A stretch of DNA of 64,000 bases, taken from NCBI GenBank assembly GCA_965202675.1, contig OZ241842.1, positions 2,480,001-2,544,000 on the forward strand. Direction: 5' to 3'. Below are positions 16,409 to 24,416 of this stretch, in pieces. Source of the DNA: CATQHD01 sp965202675. Lineage in GTDB: Bacteria; Actinomycetota; Acidimicrobiia; Spongiisociales; Spongiisociaceae. The notes below the pieces were generated by a model. It had not been told where the DNA came from and did no database searches. It saw only the letters and a list, made by a program, of their open reading frames with translations. Numbering within the stretch: position 1 is the stretch's first letter; each line of letters opens with the position of its first letter. The translations under genes and the position numbers were made by a program.

Positions 16409-16770
16409 CGTTTTTTCCTCCTCCGGTTTAAGTTCAGGAGTCTCGTCGGGCGGGGCCGTCGAATCCAGTGGCATCGACCGCCGTCCTATTCGGGAAACCC
16501 TACCTGCGGTAGGCTAACACGGCCATTCCCGCCGCGCCCAAAGCCGACCCTGGCCGCCGCCCTTGTTACCCCGCCGCGGCGGAGCGACGGCGGGCGGCGC
16601 CGCCAACGGGTCTGTCGACGGAGGCGGTCGACCGCAAGGGAGGCGTACATCCCTTCCCACAGGGAGAATCGGGGTCGGCACCCCTCACGTGAGCGAGGAG
16701 GCTCGCCCCGTGCCTGGGACATATCCATCCGGCCTCGGGCGACGGTCAACACCTCCGCTCCATCAAGCCA
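16409..16770. other. Intergenic region upstream of the importer operon
   Basis: This is the 5' region of the binding-protein gene and also the 3' flank of the large accessory gene transcribed towards it. Besides the palindrome at 16499-16513 I see only GC-rich inverted segments (for example near 16573-16603) and no supported gene. Confidence 0.5.
16499..16513. promoter_or_regulatory. Palindrome, possible operator of the importer operon
   Basis: CCTACC-TGC-GGTAGG is a perfect 6-bp inverted repeat with a 3-nt centre, 90 bases upstream of the binding-protein start codon. Size and position fit a dimeric repressor site. No regulator gene is adjacent and no clear -10/-35 pair was found. Confidence 0.35.
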
Positions 16771-19700
16771 TCAGTCTTGGTCTGCAAGGGCTTCTGAGCG
16801 TTTATCCCGCTCAAGGGCTTCCTTTTCATACAAAGACGCCAGCGAGCGCAGAACCCGGCCGGTGGACGGCCACCGCGCCTCGACCCGTCTAGCCCAACAA
16901 CCATACTGTTCCGCGAGCTCCTGTTCCTGTATACCCCCTTCGAACGGATCGTGGACCGTTACTCCTCTACCCATTGAACGCCCGCTTACAAGACCTTCCT
17001 CCAAAAATCGACTGTCCAGTTCTTCCAGCAGATCCCGCACCGGCTCGGCCGGCCAGACTTCGTCTTCCCCGTCCGGACTGCCGGACAGGAGCTCCCCGAT
17101 GAAACGGTCGCCCGTTTCGGCCTTGCCTCTTTCCTGCAACAATTGACGCGCCTGCGAAACCCATCTCCGCAGTATCACAGGATCTACGTCTCCCGTACTG
17201 CTATCGGCACCGGGCAGGCTTCTCCACTCGCTCAGCACGAAGTAATCAACTCCTTTACGAACAGCAACCCCGAATACTATATTCTGTTCTTTGTCGGCTG
17301 GTAACCGGTCAACACTGCATAAGAGATCGACAAAGGCCTCGGGTTCCGATGAAAGCTTTCGATAAATGGCCGCCGATGAAAACTGATATAGCTTGCGAAA
17401 AGTAAAAAAGGTAAGCTCAAAGGCCAACAATACCTTTGAGTCCGGCTTATTTCTATCCAGGTGCTTTAACAGCTCTCTGATGTAGAAAGCGACTCTATCA
17501 CCAGGCATCTCAAATGAGTCGTAGCCTTTGAGTATGCTGGAGAGTATTCGTTCTATCAAATCATTGGAAACCAGATGCGCCTTATTATATGCTAGCTTGT
17601 GAAACAAAACCTCACCAGCGAACCAAGGGCGTTCATATTCTATCAACTTATCCACAAGTGTACGAAAATCATGATCCGATACGGATGGAGTTCTAATCTG
17701 TTGCCAATATAGCTTACGTACCGATATTGGTCTATTCTCAAGAATCTTCCAAACGGCATCCTCCAGCTCTAGGGCAAGAAAGAAATAGGCCTGGGAAGAA
17801 TCAGCCAAACCTGAAATGCAATCTGCTTTATTCTCTATCCATTCTGATCCGGCCGACTCGGCCGTTCGTCCGATCCATGCCATCACAAAGGTTCGGACCG
17901 GTTCATCATCGGATAACAAAGGTAAAAGTTCGTCCAGTACTGATTCTTCAAAGATATCCGCCGATACTCTGCCCACCAGTTCTGGGCGATCTACCTCTTT
18001 AGCTAGATAAACCAGCGCCCTAAGGCCACCTGAATCATATGTATCCTTGACAGCCTTTTGTCTTTTATCCTCCGGATCTTCTGAATGCCAAGCAAACAAC
18101 TCTCTATGCTCCTGGAGAGAAACGTCTAACATATCAGGCCTCATTTGGTTCATTATCTTTTCTAAGCGTCCTAAAATCTCAGCAGAGAGCCATGCTTCTA
18201 TGCAGGAGTGATCGGGGGTTTTTATTAACAAATCATTCCAACTTTTCCATATAATAAAGCGGCCTGCATCATCGAACTCCTTCGCCTCAAGATTATCTAG
18301 GGCATCGACCACCGCGATTATCTGCTGGATTGCTAAAGCAGGCATCAGCTCGATCAGCTGCGCCCACATATATGGATTCGAGCCTGCCTCCTCAAGAGCC
18401 CGGGTGGTGATTTCTTCTACTGCCGTCCAACGTTCTTCGTCGGACATCGACTTCAATTCCGGCGCCCAATCCCTGAATCGGGGACGGCTGTTGCCAAGTG
18501 CAAAACTATGGCGCGTAGGGACCAGGCTCAGCAACAGTTCCCATCCCTTTGCTTCATGGCGGCTCAAAATGCCATTCAGTACTTCCATGCGAAGTTCGAG
18601 CGAAGCGCTTGTTTGCGGCATCCAAGGCAGAAGCACCCGGCGGGCGCTGTCCAGGGGTCGATTATCCACCCGGCCCCCAGGATCGATCTTGGCCAAGCGC
18701 ATCAAAGCCTCAAGAGCAACGACAAAATAGTCTTCCGACCAGCACAAGGTCTCCAAGGCCCAGAGCAGGCCGGTATGCGTGGAACTGCCGCCCCACAGTA
18801 AGGCTTCTTCATCGCGATCGGTGAACATTCTCCCCAGCAACGGCTGCTCTCCTGCCGAATCCCGACGTACGGCATCCAAAAATGCGTCAGGCGCAGCTTC
18901 CGCCAACAGAGGCAACACGTCTGAGAGGGACTGCCAGAGCTTCCCGGTGGAGTCGGCGCCTGCACGCTCCAGCAAATCGCTCACCAGGCGACCGGCATGA
19001 TCGGGACCGGTCATGCCATCCACATCTCGCGGCAGACCCAAAGCAGACAAAAGGGCCGCTCCCTGAGCCAGTCCCCTTCGCAGAACCGGCGACCACTTAG
19101 GCCTCTTGCCGCGGCGGAAGTCGGGAAGCGATACTTCAACCCTCTGGTCAGGATCAATGGGTGGCCAGTCTATCTCCGAATCTAAGGACCCCAGGACATC
19201 TATCGCCGCCTCGCGCCAACGCTTTAGATCACCCCCGGTGACTATGTTCCTTAGCAGCAGCCAGGCATCTTCTGGATTAACCAACCGCCAGTTACCGCCC
19301 GATCGACGGAACGGGGGGTCTTCGGTGTTCTCCCACCTGAGCAACAGCCGCTCTATATCCTCGATGTCGCGGTTCGTGATCCGCGCCGCGATATCCCGAT
19401 CATGGTCGGTTTCAGACCACGAACCGACCAGTACGAGAACGGCCGGCAACTCCGCCGCGGTGTCTTGGGCCCAAATGGGTCGGGCGGCGCCCGTATGCAA
19501 AGAGAGCTTCCGACTCAGGGACACCAGGCTCCGGCGAGCCTCTGCCGCGTATCTGTCCGCCCTGTCCGACCTTACACCGGCCGCCTCGAAAGCCTTCCTG
19601 GCCTCCGACCGACCGATGCGGGGAAGGACAATCCGCTCACCTGCCTGATAGTCGCCTGCTCCCATAGGAATCAGAACGTGATGGCCTCCCTCGACGGCGG

Positions 19701-20745
19701 CCGCCAGGTTGCTCTCCTCTGCCGGCGGTATGAGAACGAACCGACCGGGATCGGAGGCGCATCGCTCCCATACCGCCGCCGAGGTGACCACCACCGTTCC
19801 CGGCAGAGTGGAGACACCGCCCTCGGATGCGCCCAGGGCGGCGGCAACAAAAGCTAGTGCCTCTTCTTGTGAGGGCGCTTCGACTCTTGTGATGGTCGAG
19901 GGTCCGGCCAACGCCTTGCGTAGTTTTTCTGCTTCGGAGCCCCGGCCGGCCAACAGCAGGTCCGGAGGGAAAGCCGGCTCGGTTCGCGCCGACCACCGAG
20001 CCCACCACCTGTCCAGCGACTCAGCTTCAAGGGGGCGGCGGCCGAGCTGCTCGGATACCCGGACATGGTCTATGTATCTCGACTGGAGCCATCCCTCAAG
20101 GTCGTCGGCGTCGAGCACCCGCACCTCCCGCCACGGGCCCTCCTCGGAACGGCAGTGGGCCCACTCCTCCTTGCCCTGCCACTGCCGAGGGGTAACGAAC
20201 ACGAAAACGGTATCGGCCGGTTTCACCTCACCCGGGTTATCGGTGCGCTTGCGGTAGTCTTGTTGCGCCTTGCGGCGTGGATCGCGGCCTGTCCCCATTT
20301 CCCAACATGAAGCTCCGGACGGAACATACGGACTGTCGACAGTTCGCTCGACGTACCCGTCATACCCTGGTAAATCGATTCCTCTACCCGCCCGCACCGA
20401 CAGACGGTCGACTCCGGGCGTGCCAGCTAGGAGAAGGCGTATCACCTTCGGGAACTTGTACCGAGCCTCCGAAGTTTCAGCCCACTGCTCGAGGTCCCGG
20501 GCATTGACCAGCTCCGGAGACCCCGCCTCGACGGGGCGGGGCTTGAAGGCCGGGGCTTGCACCCGGATCCGGTCGCCGTCGACCTTCACCACCTCGGCTT
20601 TGTATGGACCGGCGCCGAGGTCCGAGACCTCGATGATGCGGCCTACTTCGACTTCCAGGTCGTCCAGGTCCGAATAGGCGAGGCTGCCCTCTACGACGCC
20701 GTCGGCTGTCGCGCGGGTCAGGTCGACGATCAAAGGGTCGGGCAT
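16771..20745 (-). CDS. Large nuclease-like / helical-repeat protein, candidate defence effector
   Basis: Unrecognised 1324-aa soluble protein. Residues 1-70 form a small beta-rich domain (EVEVGRIIEVSDLG). At about 95-225 is a region resembling a PD-(D/E)xK nuclease: GYDG (D129), CWEMG (E149), K159 in RRKAQQDYRKR, then TVFVFVTPRQW. At about 260-420 lies a segment placed like a STAND-type NTPase but without a Walker A motif. The remainder looks alpha-helical, like a repeat sensor. ATG at 20745 has AGGATGG upstream; 20754 is an alternative. The 173-aa gene ends 27 bp upstream, so the two form an operon. G+C falls to about 40 percent in the middle (17200-18400). The nuclease reading is inference. 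Confidence 0.75.
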   Translation of the reverse strand: MPDPLIVDLTRATADGVVEGSLAYSDLDDLEVEVGRIIEVSDLGAGPYKAEVVKVDGDRIRVQAPAFKPRPVEAGSPELVNARDLEQWAETSEARYKFPKVIRLLLAGTPGVDRLSVRAGRGIDLPGYDGYVERTVDSPYVPSGASCWEMGTGRDPRRKAQQDYRKRTDNPGEVKPADTVFVFVTPRQWQGKEEWAHCRSEEGPWREVRVLDADDLEGWLQSRYIDHVRVSEQLGRRPLEAESLDRWWARWSARTEPAFPPDLLLAGRGSEAEKLRKALAGPSTITRVEAPSQEEALAFVAAALGASEGGVSTLPGTVVVTSAAVWERCASDPGRFVLIPPAEESNLAAAVEGGHHVLIPMGAGDYQAGERIVLPRIGRSEARKAFEAAGVRSDRADRYAAEARRSLVSLSRKLSLHTGAARPIWAQDTAAELPAVLVLVGSWSETDHDRDIAARITNRDIEDIERLLLRWENTEDPPFRRSGGNWRLVNPEDAWLLLRNIVTGGDLKRWREAAIDVLGSLDSEIDWPPIDPDQRVEVSLPDFRRGKRPKWSPVLRRGLAQGAALLSALGLPRDVDGMTGPDHAGRLVSDLLERAGADSTGKLWQSLSDVLPLLAEAAPDAFLDAVRRDSAGEQPLLGRMFTDRDEEALLWGGSSTHTGLLWALETLCWSEDYFVVALEALMRLAKIDPGGRVDNRPLDSARRVLLPWMPQTSASLELRMEVLNGILSRHEAKGWELLLSLVPTRHSFALGNSRPRFRDWAPELKSMSDEERWTAVEEITTRALEEAGSNPYMWAQLIELMPALAIQQIIAVVDALDNLEAKEFDDAGRFIIWKSWNDLLIKTPDHSCIEAWLSAEILGRLEKIMNQMRPDMLDVSLQEHRELFAWHSEDPEDKRQKAVKDTYDSGGLRALVYLAKEVDRPELVGRVSADIFEESVLDELLPLLSDDEPVRTFVMAWIGRTAESAGSEWIENKADCISGLADSSQAYFFLALELEDAVWKILENRPISVRKLYWQQIRTPSVSDHDFRTLVDKLIEYERPWFAGEVLFHKLAYNKAHLVSNDLIERILSSILKGYDSFEMPGDRVAFYIRELLKHLDRNKPDSKVLLAFELTFFTFRKLYQFSSAAIYRKLSSEPEAFVDLLCSVDRLPADKEQNIVFGVAVRKGVDYFVLSEWRSLPGADSSTGDVDPVILRRWVSQARQLLQERGKAETGDRFIGELLSGSPDGEDEVWPAEPVRDLLEELDSRFLEEGLVSGRSMGRGVTVHDPFEGGIQEQELAEQYGCWARRVEARWPSTGRVLRSLASLYEKEALERDKRSEALADQD

Positions 20746-20772
20746 GGGAACCATCCTACGTTACGGGCTCCT

Positions 20773-21294
20773 CTATGACGCGTAGGGGTTGGGCCGGTAC
20801 GGTTCGAACAACTCGAGGAGCACCCTGAACGGCTCGCTCAACCGGGCGCGCATCTTCCTTCGCTCCCCGCGGCTGAGCGCGCGGTACGACGGCGCCGCCT
20901 CGTCGAGATCGGCGTCGACAATACGGACCGGAATGTCGAAGTGAGCTTCGGAATAGGGAGTCACTCTGCCGCCGACCAACGGAGAGGTGGGCCACAACTC
21001 GAAGCCCGCCGCCCTGATCTCGGACGCGGCGGCAACTCCATAGACAGGCCTGCGAGCACCGGGGCCGCGGAGCAGGGCATCAATCGTGACCCCCTGGGTG
21101 ACGGCATACGCAGACAGGGTCAGGGCGCCGGCGCCTTCCCTTCCCAGCTCCCTCAGAACCGGCTGGTACAAGCCGTAGTTATGCAGGCTGTTTCTGATGA
21201 GATGGTCGGCGGCGCCGGTCCCGGCCCCGAAGCGGATCAAGATCACCGCGTCCTGCGGCGGGTCCTCCCGGCGAAGAATCAGTTCTGCAGTCAC
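20773..21294 (-). CDS. Uncharacterised 173-aa partner of the large accessory protein
   Basis: I do not recognise this soluble protein. It has no membrane segment or signal peptide. The N-terminal half is hydrophobic-patterned alpha/beta (AELILRREDPPQDAVILIRF), and the C-terminal third is basic and helical (SRGERRKMRARLSEP), ending EPYRPNPYAS. It is the first gene of a two-gene unit with the 1324-aa protein. The GTG start at 21294 is only about 7 nt from the predicted transcription start, so the mRNA is nearly leaderless. The ATG at 21299 is out of frame and hits a stop at its third codon. Role as sensor, regulator or immunity partner cannot be decided. Confidence 0.7.
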   Translation of the reverse strand: MTAELILRREDPPQDAVILIRFGAGTGAADHLIRNSLHNYGLYQPVLRELGREGAGALTLSAYAVTQGVTIDALLRGPGARRPVYGVAAASEIRAAGFELWPTSPLVGGRVTPYSEAHFDIPVRIVDADLDEAAPSYRALSRGERRKMRARLSEPFRVLLELFEPYRPNPYAS

Positions 21295-21308
21295 GTCATA
21301 TCTTATAT

Positions 21309-21337
21309 ATTATAAACCAAAACAAAAAATCTTTCAA
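21309..21337 (-). promoter_or_regulatory. Near-consensus sigma-70-type promoter of the accessory unit
   Basis: On the minus strand, TTGAAA (21337-21332), a 17-nt spacer and TATAAT (21314-21309) match the vegetative consensus at 11 of 12 positions. It lies in an AT-rich segment unlike its surroundings. Transcription would begin near 21302, a few bases before the GTG at 21294. Confidence 0.85.
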
Positions 21338-21596
21338 TACCCTTGTTTCTTGTTTCTGGATAAAGCTCTTCCCCCTGGCAGGCAACGGTGTCAGAGAATC
21401 GGAGCATCCCCGGTAGATGCCCCATGAGCGCCCAGGGGTCAGATGCCGGCGGTTGGAGGCCCCGGTTGCCCGCCGGAGGGCGGTCGGGGGCCGGGCGGAT
21501 TTCTCGGCCTGCGGGGGGACAAAGTGGGGGACATTTTGCAGGCCGTAATCTTCGGGCGGGCTATCATCGGACGTGACGGCGGGCAGAGAAGGAGAG

Positions 21597-22763
21597 ATGG
21601 GCCACCGATATCTAGAGACCCACCCGTGGATTTCTTTCGAGTTCGACATCGCCGAATTCGGTTTGCGGGAGTGGATGACCTTCGGGCGGGCGCAGGCCGA
21701 TTGCGTCCACCTCACCGGGACGCCGCTGCTGCCGAAGGTAGCCGACCGTTTGCGCCGGATCTATCTGAGCAAGGGCATACAGGCCACCGTCGCCATCGAG
21801 TACAACACCCTTACCGAGGAGGAGGTGGCCGACATGCTGGACGGCCCCCTCGGCCTGCCGCCGTCCCGCCGCTACCTCGAGCAGGAGGTGCGCAATGTGA
21901 TGGACGTCCAGGCGGCGATCCGGGAGCGGGTGCGGACCGGCGGCGATCTTGACCTGACCCCGGATGTGATCTGCGCCTACAACGAATCGGTGCTGCGGGA
22001 CGTGGAGCTGGACGGCGATATCCGTCCGGGCGTCATCCGAACCGGCGGCATCGGGCTGGGCCGCTATAAGGGGCCGCCCGCCGAGGATTGCCCCCACCTG
22101 GTCGAACGGCTGTGCCGCTGGCTGGCCGAGGACCTGCTCGAGGCCGGGGCCGCCGGACCGCTCGCCTTCCCCGCGGCCCTGACCCGCGCCCTGCTGGCTC
22201 ATCTCTACCTGGCCTGGATCCGCCCCTTCGGCAGGGGGAACGGCCGCACCGCCCGGCTGGTGGAGTTCCACCTGCTCGCCGCCTCGGGAATGGTGCCCTC
22301 CCCGGCCACCCAGCTTTTCTCGCTACATTACAACCGTACCCGAAGCCGTTACTACCAGGTGCTCGACCGGTCGAGCCGCATACAGCCCTGGTCGCCCCTC
22401 GAGTTCATCGTCTATGCCCTGGACGGATTCGTGGACGGCTTGGCCGAGCAGCTGGAATGGGTCGAGCTGCAACACCTGTCCATGGTCTGGGAGCGTTACG
22501 TCAACGAAGTGATGCGCCGCCACGACACCACCGCCGGGCGCCGCCAGCGCCTCCTGGCGACCTCCCTTTCCTCGTCCCGGCCCACCCCCCGTTCCGAGAT
22601 CAGGCTGCTGACTCCCCACCTGGCCGCCGCCTACGCCGGCCGCACCTCCAAAACCGTAACCAGGGACCTCAACCGCTTGGTCCACCTGGAACTGTTGGAA
22701 CGCACCCCCGAAGGCGTCCGCCCCCTGGTAGAAAAGATGGAGGCCTTCGCCAACCCCGAATAA
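21597..22763 (+). CDS. Fic-domain protein with degenerate active site
   Basis: A 388-aa Fic-family protein, normally an AMP-transferase or related nucleotidyl/phosphoryl transferase. The family core reads IRPFGRGNGRTAR at 208-220, whereas active enzymes have HPFxDGNGR. The catalytic His is therefore Arg209 (codon CGC at 22221) and the metal-binding Asp/Glu is Arg213. The N-terminal inhibitory motif is retained in modified form (TVAIEY at 64-69 with Glu68; family norm IEGN). A winged-helix-like segment (GRTSKTVTRDLNRL) lies at the C-terminus, suggesting DNA binding. The ATG at 21597 follows AAGGAG. It is next to but divergent from the two-gene accessory unit. It may be a regulator rather than an enzyme. 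Confidence 0.88.
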   Translation: MGHRYLETHPWISFEFDIAEFGLREWMTFGRAQADCVHLTGTPLLPKVADRLRRIYLSKGIQATVAIEYNTLTEEEVADMLDGPLGLPPSRRYLEQEVRNVMDVQAAIRERVRTGGDLDLTPDVICAYNESVLRDVELDGDIRPGVIRTGGIGLGRYKGPPAEDCPHLVERLCRWLAEDLLEAGAAGPLAFPAALTRALLAHLYLAWIRPFGRGNGRTARLVEFHLLAASGMVPSPATQLFSLHYNRTRSRYYQVLDRSSRIQPWSPLEFIVYALDGFVDGLAEQLEWVELQHLSMVWERYVNEVMRRHDTTAGRRQRLLATSLSSSRPTPRSEIRLLTPHLAAAYAGRTSKTVTRDLNRLVHLELLERTPEGVRPLVEKMEAFANPE

Positions 22764-22796
22764 GATTCGGGCTGCCATGTCGCGGGAGGCCGGCGT

Positions 22797-23909
22797 ATGA
22801 GTGTGATCCAGACGGTTGCCGGCCCGGTCGGGCCGGACGAGTTGGGGGTGGTGTCGCTCCATGAGCATGTCTACTCGGGCGGGGGGCCGGCGCTGTACGC
22901 GGACCGGGCGGATCACTCGGATTTCCCCTACTGGGACCTGCCGATCACGATCGACATCCTCGGGGCGCTGCGGCGGGGGGCGCCCAACCGGGAGAACATG
23001 TCTTTGAACGACGAGGGGATCGCCGTCGAGGAGCTGGGGCGCTTCGCCGCCTGCGGCGGAAGGACGGTGGTGGACAACACGGGGATCGGCCTCAACCGCG
23101 ATCCGGAGGCGTTGCGCCGTATCTCGGCGGCGGCCGGGGTGAACATCGTCGCCACCACCGGTTTCTACAAGCATTCCACGCACCCGGAATGGGTCAAGGA
23201 AATGACCGCCGGCGAGGTGGCCGACCTGATGGTGTCCGAGATCGAGGACGGCATCGGCGGCACCGGGATCAGGGCCGGCTCGATAGGCGAATGCGCCTGC
23301 TCGGAAGACCCGCTGCCGTATCATCCCGAGGAGGAGAAGATACTCCGCGCCGCCTGCCGGGCCCAGATCAGGACGGGGGTGGGTTTCACCGTCCATCCTT
23401 CCATATACGACGCCGAGGGCGGCGGCATCGCGACGGTCGGCGAGGACTACATCGACCTCATCGAGGAGGAAGGCGCCGACTTGGACAGCTTCTACCTGAG
23501 CCACTGCGACCTCAGCCTCGACCGCCTCGACTATCACCGCCGGTTGCTGGATCGGGGCATAACCGTCTCCTACGACACCTTCGGATACGAGGGGATCAAC
23601 TCGCCCGAGTTCCTGGGCGGCTGCCGGATGCCCACCGACATCGAGCGGGTCGACTGCATCGCCGCCCTCTGCCGGGAGGGTTACGACCGCCAGATCGTGA
23701 TGGCGCAGGACGTGGGCATGAGGATGCTCTGGCAGCGGTACGGAGGCTCCGGCTACTCGCTGGTGCTGGAATGGGCGGTGCCGTTGCTGCGACGCAAAGG
23801 CGTCTCCGAACAGCAGATACACAACATGCTGGTGGAGAATCCCAAGCGGATACTGACCCCCAACCCCACCGCCGGCGGGAAGGGTGAAGGAGCGGCGGTT
23901 TCCCTCTGA
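22797..23909 (+). CDS. Phosphotriesterase-family metallohydrolase (lactonase-like), copy 1
   Basis: A 370-aa TIM-barrel hydrolase. Metal ligands are in place: HEHV near residue 22, bridging Glu in GSIGECA, His in TVHPS, His in SHCDL and Asp in AQDVGM. Members use a binuclear centre to hydrolyse lactones or phosphotriesters, and a Glu rather than carboxylated Lys as bridging ligand is usual in the PHP/lactonase branch. Length is slightly over the family average of about 320-350. A second, more canonical copy lies at 30538-31509. Substrate unknown. Confidence 0.88.
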   Translation: MSVIQTVAGPVGPDELGVVSLHEHVYSGGGPALYADRADHSDFPYWDLPITIDILGALRRGAPNRENMSLNDEGIAVEELGRFAACGGRTVVDNTGIGLNRDPEALRRISAAAGVNIVATTGFYKHSTHPEWVKEMTAGEVADLMVSEIEDGIGGTGIRAGSIGECACSEDPLPYHPEEEKILRAACRAQIRTGVGFTVHPSIYDAEGGGIATVGEDYIDLIEEEGADLDSFYLSHCDLSLDRLDYHRRLLDRGITVSYDTFGYEGINSPEFLGGCRMPTDIERVDCIAALCREGYDRQIVMAQDVGMRMLWQRYGGSGYSLVLEWAVPLLRRKGVSEQQIHNMLVENPKRILTPNPTAGGKGEGAAVSL

Positions 23910-23927
23910 TGCCCGAAGCGCCGGCGG

Positions 23928-24416
23928 TCAGCCCGGTATGTTGGGCGGGCAGCGCCGTTCGGCAGCTGTTGCCAGAACCTGCGCGTAGAGGTCCGCGCCG
24001 GCCGCCGACGGGGCCGGATCCATCCGGCCGGCGCGGTTTCGGGACGCCTCGGCGGCTGCCTCCTCAGGGGAGGAGCCGGGCGTCCAGGCGCGGCAGACCT
24101 CCCCGATGTCGGCGTTCAGGTCTTCCTCGGCGAGACGGGCGAAGGGGGCGCCGGCGGCGGTCGAGGCCAGCAGGGCCATGAGGTCCGGGGGAGGGGCGCC
24201 CGGCCCTCCGGCCTCCGCCGCTCCATCGGGATCCGGCGCGGCGGGGCACCAGGAACACTCCTCGGCCGGGGCGGGCGCCGAGGATGCGCCGGCGGCTTCG
24301 ATCCCGTCCCCGGCGCCGCCGCCCCGGCAGGCGGTCAAGGCCAGCACCACCCCCAGCCCCAGAAGGGCAGCTCGGAACCGGGGCCTCTCAACGGGGTATG
24401 ACCGGCAGCAATACAT
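23928..24416 (-). CDS. Small uncharacterised lipoprotein
   Basis: A 162-aa protein with a Sec/lipoprotein signal: basic residues, a hydrophobic core (AALLGLGVVLALTAC) and Cys30 in the lipobox LTAC. A Gly/Ala-rich tether and a short helical domain with three Cys follow (EECSWC and a later EVCRAW). The start at 24416 overlaps the 3' end of the CocE-type gene by 29 bp on the same strand, and no ATG or GTG lies closer to the signal peptide. Probably cotranscribed with the hydrolase. No known family. Confidence 0.6.
   Translation of the reverse strand: MYCCRSYPVERPRFRAALLGLGVVLALTACRGGGAGDGIEAAGASSAPAPAEECSWCPAAPDPDGAAEAGGPGAPPPDLMALLASTAAGAPFARLAEEDLNADIGEVCRAWTPGSSPEEAAAEASRNRAGRMDPAPSAAGADLYAQVLATAAERRCPPNIPG

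Noticed and set aside
16486..16752. 88-codon minus-strand ORF upstream of the binding-protein gene
   Set aside because: Arg-rich, no domain, and it covers the region expected to hold the operon's promoter.
16771..20745. Classical STAND NTPase (Avs-like)
   Set aside because: The region where the NTPase would lie has no Walker A (GxxxxGKS/T) motif, so it is not called an active STAND ATPase.
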